A DNA stretch of 64,000 nt from Pseudofulvimonas gallinarii (GCF_004343305.1 NZ_SMAF01000001.1:294255-358254); one strand, 5' to 3'; shown: positions 18,172 to 28,608, counted from the stretch's first letter. The notes: generated by a model from the sequence alone, not told the origin. Program-made: numbers and translations.

Positions 18172-18410
18172 CGTTCCCCCAAGCCGTTGTCCGGTCATGG
18201 TAGCGTGCACAGCCGCTGCGGCACGGATCGGGGTCGAACGCGCCGCGCACAGATTAACCCGCGGCAACAATGGCGAAACCATGGAGTCCCGCCCGTCGGG
18301 GGTAGGGTCATGATTAAGCCGAATTCGGTTGATATGGACGTGCCGGAAACGGCCCTGCCCCGAGCAGTGGCGACCGGCATGGCATTCGACCCGCCCGTCC
18401 GGAGGTCCAC

Positions 18411-20645
18411 ATGAAATCGATCAACTCGTTCCGTCTGCGCTGTTCGCAGGCCCTCATCGCAGCCATGCTGTTCGTGGTCGCCGGTGTCGTCCTGGCCGAT
18501 CCGCCCGGCCGGGTCGCCCGCCTGGCCTACCTCGGCGGCGAAGTCAGCTTCGCACCCGCCGGCGAAGACGCCTGGTTCGACGCGCACCTGAACCGGCCGC
18601 TGGTCCATGGCGACCGCCTGTGGACCGGACGCAACGGCCGCGTCGAGCTGCAGCTTGGCGGCGCGGTCGCGCGGCTGGATCGCAACACCGGGTTCGAATT
18701 CCTGAACCTCGACGACGAGCTGGCGCAGATCCAGCTCACCGAGGGCACGATCAACCTGCGCGTCGACTACATCCATCCGGGCCAGATCTACGAGATCGAT
18801 ACCCCGACGCTGGCCTTCGTGGTCAGCCAGCCGGGCGAGTACCGCCTCGATGTCAGCGGCAATGCGGACATGACGCAGGTGACGGTGTTCGACGGCGCCG
18901 CCGAGGTTTACGGCGAGTACGGCCGCAGCCAGCGCGTCTTCGCGAACAGCAGCACGCGGTTCTTCGATCCGGGCCTGCGCGATGTCGAGCGGGTTGCGAT
19001 GCCGCGCGCCGACGAGTTCGACCGCTGGGCCTTCGCCCGCAACGACCGCTACCTGCGTTCGCCGTCGCGCCAGTATGTGTCGGAGGAACTGATCGGCTAT
19101 GCCGACCTCGATGAATACGGCAGCTGGCGCCATGTCGCTGATTACGGCCATGTGTGGTTCCCGCGCCGCGTGGCCGCTGGCTGGGCACCTTACCGCGACG
19201 GCCACTGGAGCTGGATCGAGCCGTGGGGCTGGACCTGGGTCGACAACGCACCCTGGGGTTTCGCACCGTTCCATTACGGGCGCTGGGTGTACGTCAGCAG
19301 TGGATGGGGCTGGCTGCCCGGTCCGCGCAACGTCCGCCCGGTCTATGCTCCGGCGCTTGTCGCCTTCGTGGGCGGCTCGAACTGGAGCGTGACCGTGACA
19401 TCCGGTCCTCCGATCGGCTGGTTCCCGCTGGGTCCGCGCGACGTCTATGTGCCGTGGTACCGCAGCAGCCGCGACTATTTCGGCCGCGTCAACGTGCACA
19501 ACACGACCATCATCAACAACACCTACGTCACCAACATCTACAACGACTACTACGTGCAGGGTCGTCCGCTGCGCCGCGACTTCACCTTCCGCGGCGCGGC
19601 CAACGCCATGACCGTGGTCCCGCGTGACAGCTTCGTCAGTGCGCAGAATGCCGCCGAGGCCATGGCGCGCAGCCGCCTCCGTCCGGCCCAGCTGGGCGAT
19701 GCCGAGCTGCTGACGAGGGCCCCGGTTGCGCCGACACGCGACAGCCTGGTCGCCGGTGCCAGCCGCAACATCGCACCGCCGGCACGCAGCTTCGAGCGCG
19801 GCGTGATCGCGCGCACGCGTCCCGCCGAACCGGTCGCGCCGTTCAACGTGCGCCAGAGCGCCATCGTGCGCAACGGCGGCGAGCCGCTGGCGGCGGACCA
19901 GATGCGCCGCGTCAATGCCGAGAACGCCAAGCCCCGTTCCCGCAACATCGCCGTGGTCGGGCAGCCGGGCGGCGACACGTCCCGTGCACCGGCCGCTGCC
20001 GCCGGACAGGGCACGCCCGCACCGGCCGCGCGCGGCACGCCCGGCAGCACTGGCGAACAGGTGCGTGCACCGGCGGCAACGCCGGGTGCGACCGAACCGC
20101 GCAGCCGCGGCCTGCCTGCGTCGGAGAACGCGCGCTCCCGTGCCGCCGATACGTCGCGTGCCACCCCGCAGGCGCAGCCGGAACAGGGCGTTCCGCTGCC
20201 GCGCACCCGCGCGCCAGCCGGCAACGAGCGCCAGGGCGCACCGGTGACACGCGACCAGCGCACGCCCGGCACTGTCGCACCGGCAGCGCGCGAGCGCACC
20301 GCGGCGCCAGCCCGCGGCATTGCGCCGACCGCACCGCAGACGGCACCGCGCACCACGACAACCGTCCGCGAGGCACCGGCTACGCGCTCGACACCGTCGG
20401 CGCCGCCGGCGCAGCGCTCGACCCCGGCACCTGCGGCGCGGTCTGCACCCGCGAGCGCTCCGCGCGCCGCGCCCGCGCCGGCCCCGCGCAGCGCGGCACC
20501 GTCGGCGCCAGTACGCAGCGCGCCGGCGCAGGAACCGCGCAGCCGCTCCGCACCTGAGCCGGAGCGTCCGGCAGCGCCCGCACGCGGAAACAGCAGTGAC
20601 CGCACCGACAGCCGGGGCCGCGACCGCGCGCGTCAGGAACGCTGA
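18411..20645 (+). CDS. FecR-domain/DUF6600 secreted protein with disordered C-terminus
   Basis: The 744-residue protein has a signal peptide (residues 1-29), a FecR-like domain (about 35-160; RVARLAYLGGEVSFAP and GDRLWTGRNGRVELQLGG) and a Trp-rich DUF6600 region (about 215-330; WAPYRDGHWSWIEPWGWTWV, APWGFAPFHYGRWVY). An Asn/Thr-rich patch follows and then ~280 residues of Ala/Pro/Arg-rich disordered tail. The family is periplasmic or envelope-associated with unknown function. The start is supported by GGAGG. Confidence 0.88.
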   Translation: MKSINSFRLRCSQALIAAMLFVVAGVVLADPPGRVARLAYLGGEVSFAPAGEDAWFDAHLNRPLVHGDRLWTGRNGRVELQLGGAVARLDRNTGFEFLNLDDELAQIQLTEGTINLRVDYIHPGQIYEIDTPTLAFVVSQPGEYRLDVSGNADMTQVTVFDGAAEVYGEYGRSQRVFANSSTRFFDPGLRDVERVAMPRADEFDRWAFARNDRYLRSPSRQYVSEELIGYADLDEYGSWRHVADYGHVWFPRRVAAGWAPYRDGHWSWIEPWGWTWVDNAPWGFAPFHYGRWVYVSSGWGWLPGPRNVRPVYAPALVAFVGGSNWSVTVTSGPPIGWFPLGPRDVYVPWYRSSRDYFGRVNVHNTTIINNTYVTNIYNDYYVQGRPLRRDFTFRGAANAMTVVPRDSFVSAQNAAEAMARSRLRPAQLGDAELLTRAPVAPTRDSLVAGASRNIAPPARSFERGVIARTRPAEPVAPFNVRQSAIVRNGGEPLAADQMRRVNAENAKPRSRNIAVVGQPGGDTSRAPAAAAGQGTPAPAARGTPGSTGEQVRAPAATPGATEPRSRGLPASENARSRAADTSRATPQAQPEQGVPLPRTRAPAGNERQGAPVTRDQRTPGTVAPAARERTAAPARGIAPTAPQTAPRTTTTVREAPATRSTPSAPPAQRSTPAPAARSAPASAPRAAPAPAPRSAAPSAPVRSAPAQEPRSRSAPEPERPAAPARGNSSDRTDSRGRDRARQER

Positions 20646-20676
20646 TCTCCCGCATCACCTGCCCTGCAGGTCCGAA

Positions 20677-20702
20677 GCGACGCCGCCCCCGGGCGGCGTC
20701 GC
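20677..20702 (+). terminator. Possible terminator after the FecR/DUF6600 gene
   Basis: GCGACGCCGCC and GGCGGCGTCGC form an 11-bp stem, followed by CGTTTC. The T-run is weak. Confidence 0.5.
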
Positions 20703-20810
20703 CGTTTCAGAGGCCGGGTGTGATGGTTTGAAACACTAAGGCGAAAGATGCGGGCGGCCCGCGCTTGCGGGGTATCGCGCAGCAAATACCGCTGACGACG
20801 ATCGCCGTAC

Positions 20811-22106
20811 CTAGCGCGATGTCGATTCCCGGATCGCCTGCCGCAGCGGCCGGGCAAGGCCGGGACCGAGGGCGCCACGCGCCACGCTGATGCATTCACA
20901 ACCATGCCAGCGCGCGAAGCGATGCAGTGCGCCGGCAACGGCTTCACACAGGGGCGCATCGGCATCAACGCCTTCTTCCAGGGCCAGGCGGCGGATCTCG
21001 AAAACGCCATCCGCCCTATGCGCCTTGGCATCCATGCGCCCGCAGAGTCGACCGCGATGCAGCAACGGCAGCACGAAATAGCCGAACCGGCGTTTTTCCG
21101 CAGGTACGTAACATTCCAGCCGGTAATCGAATCCGAACAGTTCGCGCGCACGCCGACGGTCCCAGACGACCGGGTCGAAGGGTGAAAGTACCGTGGTCAG
21201 GCTCGCGCGAAGGCGCCCGCCCATCGCCGCCTGCAGCAGCGACTCGTTCCCGACGTGCACGTAGGCAGTCCCCGGCACACCCTGTACCGACACCCGTCGC
21301 AGAAGACCACGTTCGACCAGGTCCTCCAGTTCGCCGGCGCTGACGCGACCGCCCAATCGATAGTAATCCGCCACCCATTCCGGTTTCGCGATTCCCAGCG
21401 CCAGGACAGTGCGGGCGACGAGTTCGCGCCGGAGTTCCGCAGGTGCCAGCGGCGCATGCGCCGCCGGATCCATGCCGGCCCGGGCAAGCACCCGCTCGCT
21501 CAGGTCGTAGACGCGCTGGAAGCGATCGCGGCGCGCAACCATCAGTTCGCCCAGCGCGAACCACGCCTCCAGCCAGCGCTTCTCGTCCTTCCAGCCCCAC
21601 CAGCCGCCGCGTGGACAGTCGCCGTCCCTGAAATCGGCAGAGCGCATCTCGCCATGCTCTCGGATGCGTTGCAGCACGGCGGCCATCCCGGGATCCGCCT
21701 TGCCCTGCGCGCGATGCGCGGCCTGGATGGCCCAGTGGTGACGCCTGTCCAGCGTGTGCTGCCGCAAGAGCGGCCATGACGACATGGGTGCGAAACACGC
21801 CTCGTGCGCCCAGGTCTCGAAAATGCCGGCTTCGGCCAGGCAACCATCCAGCCAGGCCGGATCGTACGGGCCCAGGCGCGAGTACAGGACGAGGTACGGG
21901 CTGCGCGCCACGACCTGGATGGTGTCGATCTGCAACAACTGCATCCGCTCGATGGCGGCAAGGACATCGCCCTTGCGCGCGCGACGTGGCCAGGGCCGCA
22001 GCAGGCCCTGCGCTGCCAGGTGAAGCGCGCGCGCGGCGGCGTGGTCCAGAACCGGCGCGTCCATCCGCGGACGATCGACCATCGCCGAAGCCGCGACCCT
22101 CCGCAT
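20811..22106 (-). CDS. YcaQ-family winged-helix protein (crosslink repair glycosylase-like)
   Basis: The ~431-residue protein matches the YcaQ/AlkX family: LLQIDTIQVVARSPYLVLYSR early, ETWAHEACFAPMSSWPLLR, GWWGWKDEKRWLEAWFALGE, and late LSPFDPVVWDRRRARELFGF. Characterised members unhook DNA interstrand crosslinks. The start is uncertain: ATG at 22106 follows GGGGGTAGG and lies seven bases after the upstream kinase stop; ATGs at 22082 and 22064 are alternatives. It is probably cotranscribed with the kinase gene. Confidence 0.87.
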   Translation of the reverse strand: MRRVAASAMVDRPRMDAPVLDHAAARALHLAAQGLLRPWPRRARKGDVLAAIERMQLLQIDTIQVVARSPYLVLYSRLGPYDPAWLDGCLAEAGIFETWAHEACFAPMSSWPLLRQHTLDRRHHWAIQAAHRAQGKADPGMAAVLQRIREHGEMRSADFRDGDCPRGGWWGWKDEKRWLEAWFALGELMVARRDRFQRVYDLSERVLARAGMDPAAHAPLAPAELRRELVARTVLALGIAKPEWVADYYRLGGRVSAGELEDLVERGLLRRVSVQGVPGTAYVHVGNESLLQAAMGGRLRASLTTVLSPFDPVVWDRRRARELFGFDYRLECYVPAEKRRFGYFVLPLLHRGRLCGRMDAKAHRADGVFEIRRLALEEGVDADAPLCEAVAGALHRFARWHGCECISVARGALGPGLARPLRQAIRESTSR

Positions 22107-22113
22107 TGCGCGC

Positions 22114-24873
22114 CTACCCCCGCAGACGCTGGCGCAGCTGCGCCAGCTCGTCGCGGATCGGCGCCTGCGGAACGAAGCGCTGCTCGAGCGCCTCGAAACC
22201 CGCGGCAAGCAGGCTGCGCGCTTCCTGTTGCGCGCCGGATTCGTACAGCGCGCGGGCCAGCAACGCGCGCGCTTCCATGGTCGCCGGTGCATCGGCGCCG
22301 ATGGTGCCTTCCAGCACATCCACGACCTCGCGCAGCATCGGCACCGCCTGCGCCGGCTGGCCGCGGTCCAGCGCGACCTGCGCACGCACGCGCAGCACTG
22401 CGGCGAATCGTGGGTGGCCTTTCTCCAGGATGGTCGCGAAAACCCCCTCGGCCTGGACGAGGTGCGCTTCCACCTCTTCGAAGCGTCCGCTGCGCCGCAG
22501 CCATTCACCCATGTGCAGCAACCGCCGCCCGCGTTCAAGCGCATTCGTCTGTGGATCCGCGGCCGAGGGCACTTCTGCCCACAAAAGCGGCCGTGCCTCG
22601 TCGAGGCGACCAGCCAGCATCAGACTGCGGCCGTAGTTCTGACGGTACTGGTACAGCCTGGGTTCCAGGCTGACCGCGGATGCCGCCAGCGCCTTTTCGT
22701 ACAGCTCGCGGAACAGCGGGATCGAACGCCCGTAGTTGCCGGTGGCCTCGTGCAGGGAAGCGATGTTGTTGATGGCGACCAGATACGACGGCGTGTCGTC
22801 TTCACCGCGGGCGCGCAGCAGGTCGACGTTCTCCTGCATGTACGGCAGCGCTTCCAGGGTCGATCCGCCGAGGTAGAGCGCGTGGGCGAGGTTATGCCGC
22901 GCAGTGATGACCCAGGCACTGTCCGGCGCCAGCGATTCCAGGCGCATCGCCAGCATTTCCCGCAGAAGCGGGATCGCCTGCGCGTATTCGTCCTGCTGGA
23001 CATGCGTGTTGGCGAGGAAACCGATCGCGGTCGCGACATCCTGTGCATGCCCTGCGCCCCAGGTGCGCACGATGGCCAGCGCACGCGATGCCGCGGCGAC
23101 AGCGGCCTCTCCGCGCCCTGTCCGGCTGTCGACCTCGGCGACGACCTGAAGTGCCTCGACCGCCAGCTCGCTGTCAGGGCCCTGCACCCTCTCGGCCAGG
23201 CGCAGCGCTTCCGCGGCGGAGGCACGTGCTTCATCGCCCTGCCCCATGCGCAGCTGTGCCAGCGCCAGGCCGCCGAGCGCCTTCGCCTGCTGCGCTGCGT
23301 TCCCCTGGCCTGCCTGGATCAGGGACAAGGCTTCGGTGAACGCCGTCGTTGCCTCCTCTGGCCGCTCATTCTGGTTTTCCAGCACCCCGATGGACACGTA
23401 ATGGTCGACGACATGCGCGGCTGTGCCCACTTCGCGTTCGATAGCGATCGCTTCGCGCAGGCTCTGGACCGCTTCGGCGGTGCGGCCCAGCTCACTGTCG
23501 ATGCGACCCAGCACGGCGAGAAGGCGCGCACGCTGCTGCGGCTGGTCCACGAGCTGTCCGCGGATGCGCTCGCGTCCGCGATCGACGAGGTCGCCGGGCA
23601 GGATTGCCTGGTTGCCGGCCTGCTCCGGCGACGCCGCTTCGAACAATGACACCAGGTAATCGACGACCTGCTCGGCCGTGGTGGCATTGGCCTGCGCCAG
23701 CGCCTCGGCCTGCAAGGCCCGGTCGCGCTCGATCACCAGCCGCCACGCGAAGGTGGCGATCGCCAGCAGGAAGACGGCGACGGCGGCGACGGCGAGCCGA
23801 TGGCGATGCAGGAAGCTGCGCAGCAGGTAGCCCGGTCGCGCCGGCGCGGCACGCAACGGCTTGTGCTGGAAGTAACGGTCGATGTCGTCGGCGAGTGCTT
23901 CCGCCGATCGGTACCGCGCGGCGCGGCGCGGCGCGCAGGCCTGCGCGACCATGGCATCCAGTTCGCGCAGGCGCGGCTTCGGCAGTCCCTTGAGGCCGCG
24001 CTGGCCCGGCAGCGTGACCAGGCCATCCGCGTCGGGTGCGCGATAGACGCCGGTGAGGACTTCCGCCAGCACCTGTCCCAGTGCGTAGATGTCGCTGGCG
24101 GTGCTGACCGGATCGCCGCGCCGCTGTTCGGGACTGGCATAGCCGGGCGTGAACCAGGCCTGGGTCCGGCCCGGATCGTCGCCGGCATCGGCTTCAAGCA
24201 GCTTGGCGATGCCGAAGTCCAGCAGCATCGGCGTGCCATCGTTGCGAACCAGGATGTTCGCCGGCTTCAGGTCGCGATGCACGACCAGGTGCTGGTGCGC
24301 GAAATGCAGCGCACGCGCCACGTCGGCGACCAGCCTCAGGCGCCGGTCGATATCGCAACCGCGGGCGAATTCGACAATGGACACGCCTTCGACGTAGTCC
24401 ATGACCAGATAGGGTTGCCCGTCCGCCGTGGTGCCGCCGTCGATCAGGCCGGCGATGTTCGGATGATCCAGGTCCGCGAGGATCTGCCGTTCGCGACGCA
24501 TGCGTTCGGCCGCATCGCGCGTGGGCAGGCCGCGCAGGAACTTGATGGCGACGAGGCGCTCGTAGGCGCCGTCGGCACGTTCGGCACGGAACACCGTGCC
24601 CATGCCGCCCGCACCCAGCTCATCGAGCAGCCGCCACGGGCCGACCCGTGTCCCGGACTCGAGGTTGTCGAGTTGTGCATGGTCGGCGATGCGGCCAACG
24701 ATGCCTTCCAGCGCGTCTTCGCCGCGATCCGCCCGCAGCAATGCCTGCACCTCGGCGCGCATGCCGGGATCGGGCTCCTCGCGTTCGAGGAAGGCGGCCA
24801 CGTCCGCGGCATCGAGCATGGCGGCGCGGTCGAACAGTTCCTGCAGTCGCAACCAGCGGGTCAGCTCACTCAC
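22114..24873 (-). CDS. Membrane Ser/Thr protein kinase with TPR sensor domain
   Basis: The 919-residue protein has an N-terminal helical region, a Pkn2/PknB-type kinase domain (about 75-345) with glycine loop GAGGMG, Lys111, HRDLKPAN at 199-206 and DFG at 219-221. A single membrane helix near 358-378 (LAVAAVAVFLLAIATFAW) follows. The extracytoplasmic half contains many tetratricopeptide-like repeats. All catalytic residues are present. Such kinases often pair with ECF sigma genes, but none is adjacent here. Confidence 0.93.
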   Translation of the reverse strand: MSELTRWLRLQELFDRAAMLDAADVAAFLEREEPDPGMRAEVQALLRADRGEDALEGIVGRIADHAQLDNLESGTRVGPWRLLDELGAGGMGTVFRAERADGAYERLVAIKFLRGLPTRDAAERMRRERQILADLDHPNIAGLIDGGTTADGQPYLVMDYVEGVSIVEFARGCDIDRRLRLVADVARALHFAHQHLVVHRDLKPANILVRNDGTPMLLDFGIAKLLEADAGDDPGRTQAWFTPGYASPEQRRGDPVSTASDIYALGQVLAEVLTGVYRAPDADGLVTLPGQRGLKGLPKPRLRELDAMVAQACAPRRAARYRSAEALADDIDRYFQHKPLRAAPARPGYLLRSFLHRHRLAVAAVAVFLLAIATFAWRLVIERDRALQAEALAQANATTAEQVVDYLVSLFEAASPEQAGNQAILPGDLVDRGRERIRGQLVDQPQQRARLLAVLGRIDSELGRTAEAVQSLREAIAIEREVGTAAHVVDHYVSIGVLENQNERPEEATTAFTEALSLIQAGQGNAAQQAKALGGLALAQLRMGQGDEARASAAEALRLAERVQGPDSELAVEALQVVAEVDSRTGRGEAAVAAASRALAIVRTWGAGHAQDVATAIGFLANTHVQQDEYAQAIPLLREMLAMRLESLAPDSAWVITARHNLAHALYLGGSTLEALPYMQENVDLLRARGEDDTPSYLVAINNIASLHEATGNYGRSIPLFRELYEKALAASAVSLEPRLYQYRQNYGRSLMLAGRLDEARPLLWAEVPSAADPQTNALERGRRLLHMGEWLRRSGRFEEVEAHLVQAEGVFATILEKGHPRFAAVLRVRAQVALDRGQPAQAVPMLREVVDVLEGTIGADAPATMEARALLARALYESGAQQEARSLLAAGFEALEQRFVPQAPIRDELAQLRQRLRG

Positions 24874-25026
24874 ACGTCACTCACGTAATTACAGGATGAA
24901 TGGAACGGCAGCGGAAGGATAGGCCGAGCCGGCGCGGGCCGTAGTCCGCATTCGAGAGCAATGACGGCGCCGGTGCAAGAGCCGGTCGTCATGCCCGAAC
25001 CACCCGCCTCCCGGAGTACACGCAAC

Positions 25027-26457
25027 ATGGCTCATCCCGTCACCGCATTTGCCGCCGCCCTGGTCCTGGGGCTGGCGTCGAGCTTCACTCATGCCCAGCT
25101 TCCGGGCACGCCCGATCCGGACTTTGGCATCGGCGGCCGCATCATCCACGACTTCCACGATGCCAATGATCGCGCCAACGCGATCGTGCCCTTGAAGGAC
25201 GGGCGTTTCCTGACCGCAGGCTACGTCGTCGGCCCGAACATCAGCGGCCCCGGCAGCTCGCCCAACTTCGTCGTCGCCCGCTTCCTGTCCAGTGGCCTCC
25301 CCGACCCCAGCTTCGGCAACAACGGTCATTTCGAACTCGACATCGGCGGCGGCGTCGATGCCGCCCATGACCTCACGGTCCTGCCGGACCGCAGCATCGT
25401 CGCGGTCGGCAACCTGTCGCCGCAGTTCCATGCCGATGCCGCCATCGTGAAGCTGACGCCGGACGGTGAACTGGACACGACGTTCGGGCGACCGGATGGA
25501 CTCGGCGGCCGGACCGGCTGGAACATCGTCGACCTCGGCGGCAGCACCATCCACGACGACGGCATCGCCGTGGCCATGCAGCGCGACGGCCGGCTCATCG
25601 TCGCCGCCCGGACGCTTCGCCCCGCCGGCCCCTTCCACTACCACCGTGTCGCGGTAATGCGCTTCACGACCGACGGACAACTGGATCCCACCTTCGGCGC
25701 CAGCCATGACGGCATCGTCGTGCTGGATCATTTCGCCGGCGAGCAGCAGAGCGACTACCTCACCGCGATCGCGCTCGACCAGCGCGGCCGCCTGCCCGGC
25801 AACGACAGCGTCACTGTCGTCGGTTACACGGCGTCCGCCAACAACGCCTTCATCGCGAGACTGACCGCCGATGGCGAACTGGACCCGACCTTCGGCACCG
25901 GCGGACGCAGGACGCTGCAATGGTCGGTGAGCGGCGGCGTGCACAGCGGCCTCAACACCATCACCGGCGCGCGCGTGCTCCCGGATGGCCGCCTGGCACT
26001 GGTCGGCACGGCCGGTGATCGTGGCTTTACGTTCATGCGCCTGGCCGCCAATGGCGCCATCGATACGACGTTCGGCAGCAACGGCCGCACGACCATCAAG
26101 TTCAGCGACCCGTCGCGCAATGACGAGCCGGCCGCCCTGGCGCTGCAGGGCAATGGTCGCCTGGTCGCCGCCGGCTATGCCATCAATGGTGCGTCCGGGA
26201 CGCCCCAGAAGGACTTCTTCGTCGCTCGCGTCAACGCCGACGGCACGCCCGACGCCAGCTTCGGCGATGGCCAGGCCCGCGTCATCGTCAGCCTCGCGCA
26301 TCCCACGGACGAAGCCCATGCGGTCGCCGTGGAGCCTTCCGGCCGCATCCTCGCCGGTGGTTACGTCGAGCAGTCCGGCAACCAGGATTTCGCCATCCTG
26401 GGCCTTGCCGGCGATCCCGACCGGATCGGATGGTACGACTTCGAACTGCCGCGCTGA
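25027..26457 (+). CDS. Secreted delta-60 repeat protein
   Basis: The 476-residue protein (from ATG 25027) has a signal peptide (FAAALVLGLASSFTHAQ) and about eight delta-60 repeats of ~55 residues, each with a D-x-x-FG core (PDPDFGIGGR, LDPTFGTGGRR, IDTTFGSNGR, PDASFGDGQ) and a DGR..AAG segment. These form beta-propeller-like exported domains of unknown function. The C-terminus IGWYDFELPR resembles the FADGFEVPR tail of the metalloprotease. An upstream ATG at 24961 is possible but would hide the signal peptide. Confidence 0.82.
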   Translation: MAHPVTAFAAALVLGLASSFTHAQLPGTPDPDFGIGGRIIHDFHDANDRANAIVPLKDGRFLTAGYVVGPNISGPGSSPNFVVARFLSSGLPDPSFGNNGHFELDIGGGVDAAHDLTVLPDRSIVAVGNLSPQFHADAAIVKLTPDGELDTTFGRPDGLGGRTGWNIVDLGGSTIHDDGIAVAMQRDGRLIVAARTLRPAGPFHYHRVAVMRFTTDGQLDPTFGASHDGIVVLDHFAGEQQSDYLTAIALDQRGRLPGNDSVTVVGYTASANNAFIARLTADGELDPTFGTGGRRTLQWSVSGGVHSGLNTITGARVLPDGRLALVGTAGDRGFTFMRLAANGAIDTTFGSNGRTTIKFSDPSRNDEPAALALQGNGRLVAAGYAINGASGTPQKDFFVARVNADGTPDASFGDGQARVIVSLAHPTDEAHAVAVEPSGRILAGGYVEQSGNQDFAILGLAGDPDRIGWYDFELPR

Positions 26458-26493
26458 CCTGTCGCCAGCAAACGGAAGGCGACGCGGTCGCAG

Positions 26494-26527
26494 AAAAAAA
26501 CCCTGTCCCGGCATGGCCGGGACAGGG
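26494..26527 (-). terminator. Intrinsic terminator of the protease gene pair
   Basis: On the minus strand CCCTGTCCCGGC - CAT - GCCGGGACAGGG forms a 12-bp perfect stem followed by seven Ts. It ends the transcript of the lysyl-endopeptidase-like gene. Confidence 0.93.
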
Positions 26528-26562
26528 TCGAAAGGACCGCACCCTGTGCAGTCAACCCGCGA

Positions 26563-27234
26563 TCAGAATTGCAGGCTCCAGCTGTCGATGTAGCCGGTGT
26601 CGCCGTTGGCACGGTCGTACACGCGCAGCTTCCACACGCCATTGGCCAGCTCGCTGGATGCGTTGACCGTGTAGGTGCCGATCAGGTCGTCGGCACTGCC
26701 ACCGGTACCGTTGTGCAACAGGTAGGTGCTGCCATCCGGCGCCACCAGGTTCACCACCAGGTCACCGCGATAGGTGTGGATGATCCGCACCGCCACCTGC
26801 AGGTTGCTCGGCGCATTGCCGCTGCGGCTGACCGTGATCGGGCTTTCCACCGTCTGCAGGTCACGGATCTGGTAGTCCGTGGTGTTCTGGAAGAACGACG
26901 TGCCACCACCGCCACCAGCCGCGTAGCTGCCGGTCAGGCTGACGCCGGAGAAGGCGCTGTAACCGCGCACCATCACATGCCAGGTGCCCGCCGCGGGACT
27001 GGCGACCGTGCAGGTTTCGTTGTTGCCGGACAGATACGGACGGCAGCTGTAGCTGCTGGTCGTCGGTGCCGAACCGTGCTGCACGTACAGGTCGGCATCA
27101 CCGGTGCCGCCCGAGGTCTGGAACACCAGGTTGCTGGCACCGGCCGGCACCGTCAGCGTGTAGCGCAGTTCCGCGCCCGCCGCACCGGACAGGCCGGTCA
27201 CCGGCACGCCATTGGCCAACACGCCCGGACCCGG
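26563..27234 (-). repeat. Direct repeat copy 1 (672 bp, no mismatch seen)
   Basis: This segment, from the stop codon to the linker codons of the lysyl-endopeptidase-like gene, matches 28689-29360 with no mismatch found by eye. The flanks differ at once on both sides: A versus G before the stop, G versus C after the linker. It encodes the PPC and P domains. Confidence 0.95.
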
Positions 27235-28608
27235 GCCTGGCGTACCGCCACCACCGGTGCGGTAACCGGCCAGCGTGGTCGCCGAACTGCTGGGCGCCAG
27301 CCAGTCACGCAGGCGCGACGTGCTGCTGCCACCGCCGTTCCAGGACACCGACAGGCGACCGTAGTAGTCCGACAGGTCGTTGCCGCAGGCCGCGGAACCC
27401 CCATGCAGCTGGCCGACGAGCAGCTTGTTCTGGTTCCACAGGCCGGAACCCGAGGAGCCGCCCTCGGTGGTGCCCTGGTCCCAGTCGATCACCCGCCAGT
27501 GCGTCGAACCGGAGCCGCCTCCGTAACCGGTAATGGCGAGCGCATTGTTCTCGACGGCAATGCGCTTCTCATGACCGGCCGGATGGTGGATGCCGACCGC
27601 CGAAGTCGGCGTCGTGCCGCTGGCGTCCCAGCCGGAGAAGAACGGATTGGCGCCGGTCGGCACGTTCGCATTCAGTCGCAACAGCGCGAAGTCGCTGTTG
27701 GAGTAGTTCGCCACCAGCGTGGTGCCGCTCTGGCTGTGGCTGGCGATGGAACGCGACAGCGGCGTGCCGCTGGCGCTCGAGCCCGGCGTGCGGCAGGTCG
27801 CGCTCTGGTAGTTCCAGTACACCACGATCGTGCTCGCCACTGCCTGCGTGCTGACGCAGTGGTTGGCGGTCAGGAAATACGGCGTCGTGGTCTGCGCCGT
27901 ATTGCCGACCAGCGTGCCGGTACAGACGTACGAGCTGCCACTCTTGCTGAAGGTGTAATGGCCGACCGAATCAATCTGGTCTTGCCAGCCGGCGCCGGCC
28001 GGACAGGCGACATCGACATTGCACGAACCCGACTTCTGCACCGGATCGACGTGTTCGAACAGGCCGCGATAGCCGTGCGTGACCGAAGCCAGCTGCATGC
28101 GTACGTCACCGGTGGATTCCGCCGGCACGATGATCTGCACATCGACGACCTCGCCGGCCACGTACGGCGACCAGAATTCGCCACCATCCTTCGCCAGCGA
28201 CTCGGCCGCGATGCGGCGCACGTTGTCGTCGCCCTCGCCGCGCAGCACCAGCTCGGCGCGCGCCGGCAGGCGCAGGTCGGCGAAATGCAGGTCCAGCGTC
28301 TTGGCACCCGGCGCGGTCAGTCGCCAGGTCCAGCTCAGGCGCCCGTCGGACAGACGCTGCCAGTCCAGGCCGCGCTTGCTGCTGCCGTCAATGTGCACGC
28401 CATCGACCGGAATCTGCACGCCATAACGCCAGGGACCGCCGGCGCTCTTGCTGTCTTCCATCGACAGTTTGGCGAAATCGGGCGCGGCCAGCAGCGTGCT
28501 CAGCTGCGGATCGGCCAGCGACTCGTTGATCGAAACAGACTGGGCCAGCGCGTGGTTCGCCGAGAAGGCGGCGATGACCAGCGGGGCGGCAATACGGAAA
28601 CTCGCCAT
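26563..28608 (-). CDS. Secreted lysyl-endopeptidase-like serine protease with PPC and P domains
   Basis: The 681-residue protein has a signal peptide (1-23), a propeptide-like region to about 195 and a trypsin-fold catalytic domain related to lysyl endopeptidase. The inferred triad is His250 (FLTANHCV), Asp306 (NSDFALLRL) and Ser386 (GGSSGSGLW). After a Gly/Pro linker come a bacterial pre-peptidase C-terminal (PPC) domain (about 465-565) and a proprotein-convertase P domain (about 572-681). Residues 459-681 are identical to the tail of the next gene upstream. It lies about 80 bases downstream of the subtilisin gene and is probably cotranscribed. Confidence 0.93.
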   Translation of the reverse strand: MASFRIAAPLVIAAFSANHALAQSVSINESLADPQLSTLLAAPDFAKLSMEDSKSAGGPWRYGVQIPVDGVHIDGSSKRGLDWQRLSDGRLSWTWRLTAPGAKTLDLHFADLRLPARAELVLRGEGDDNVRRIAAESLAKDGGEFWSPYVAGEVVDVQIIVPAESTGDVRMQLASVTHGYRGLFEHVDPVQKSGSCNVDVACPAGAGWQDQIDSVGHYTFSKSGSSYVCTGTLVGNTAQTTTPYFLTANHCVSTQAVASTIVVYWNYQSATCRTPGSSASGTPLSRSIASHSQSGTTLVANYSNSDFALLRLNANVPTGANPFFSGWDASGTTPTSAVGIHHPAGHEKRIAVENNALAITGYGGGSGSTHWRVIDWDQGTTEGGSSGSGLWNQNKLLVGQLHGGSAACGNDLSDYYGRLSVSWNGGGSSTSRLRDWLAPSSSATTLAGYRTGGGGTPGPGPGVLANGVPVTGLSGAAGAELRYTLTVPAGASNLVFQTSGGTGDADLYVQHGSAPTTSSYSCRPYLSGNNETCTVASPAAGTWHVMVRGYSAFSGVSLTGSYAAGGGGGTSFFQNTTDYQIRDLQTVESPITVSRSGNAPSNLQVAVRIIHTYRGDLVVNLVAPDGSTYLLHNGTGGSADDLIGTYTVNASSELANGVWKLRVYDRANGDTGYIDSWSLQF

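Noticed and set aside
22114..24873. Kinase linked to an ECF sigma gene
   Set aside because: No sigma gene is adjacent; the only ECF sigma is about 19 kb away with its own anti-sigma.
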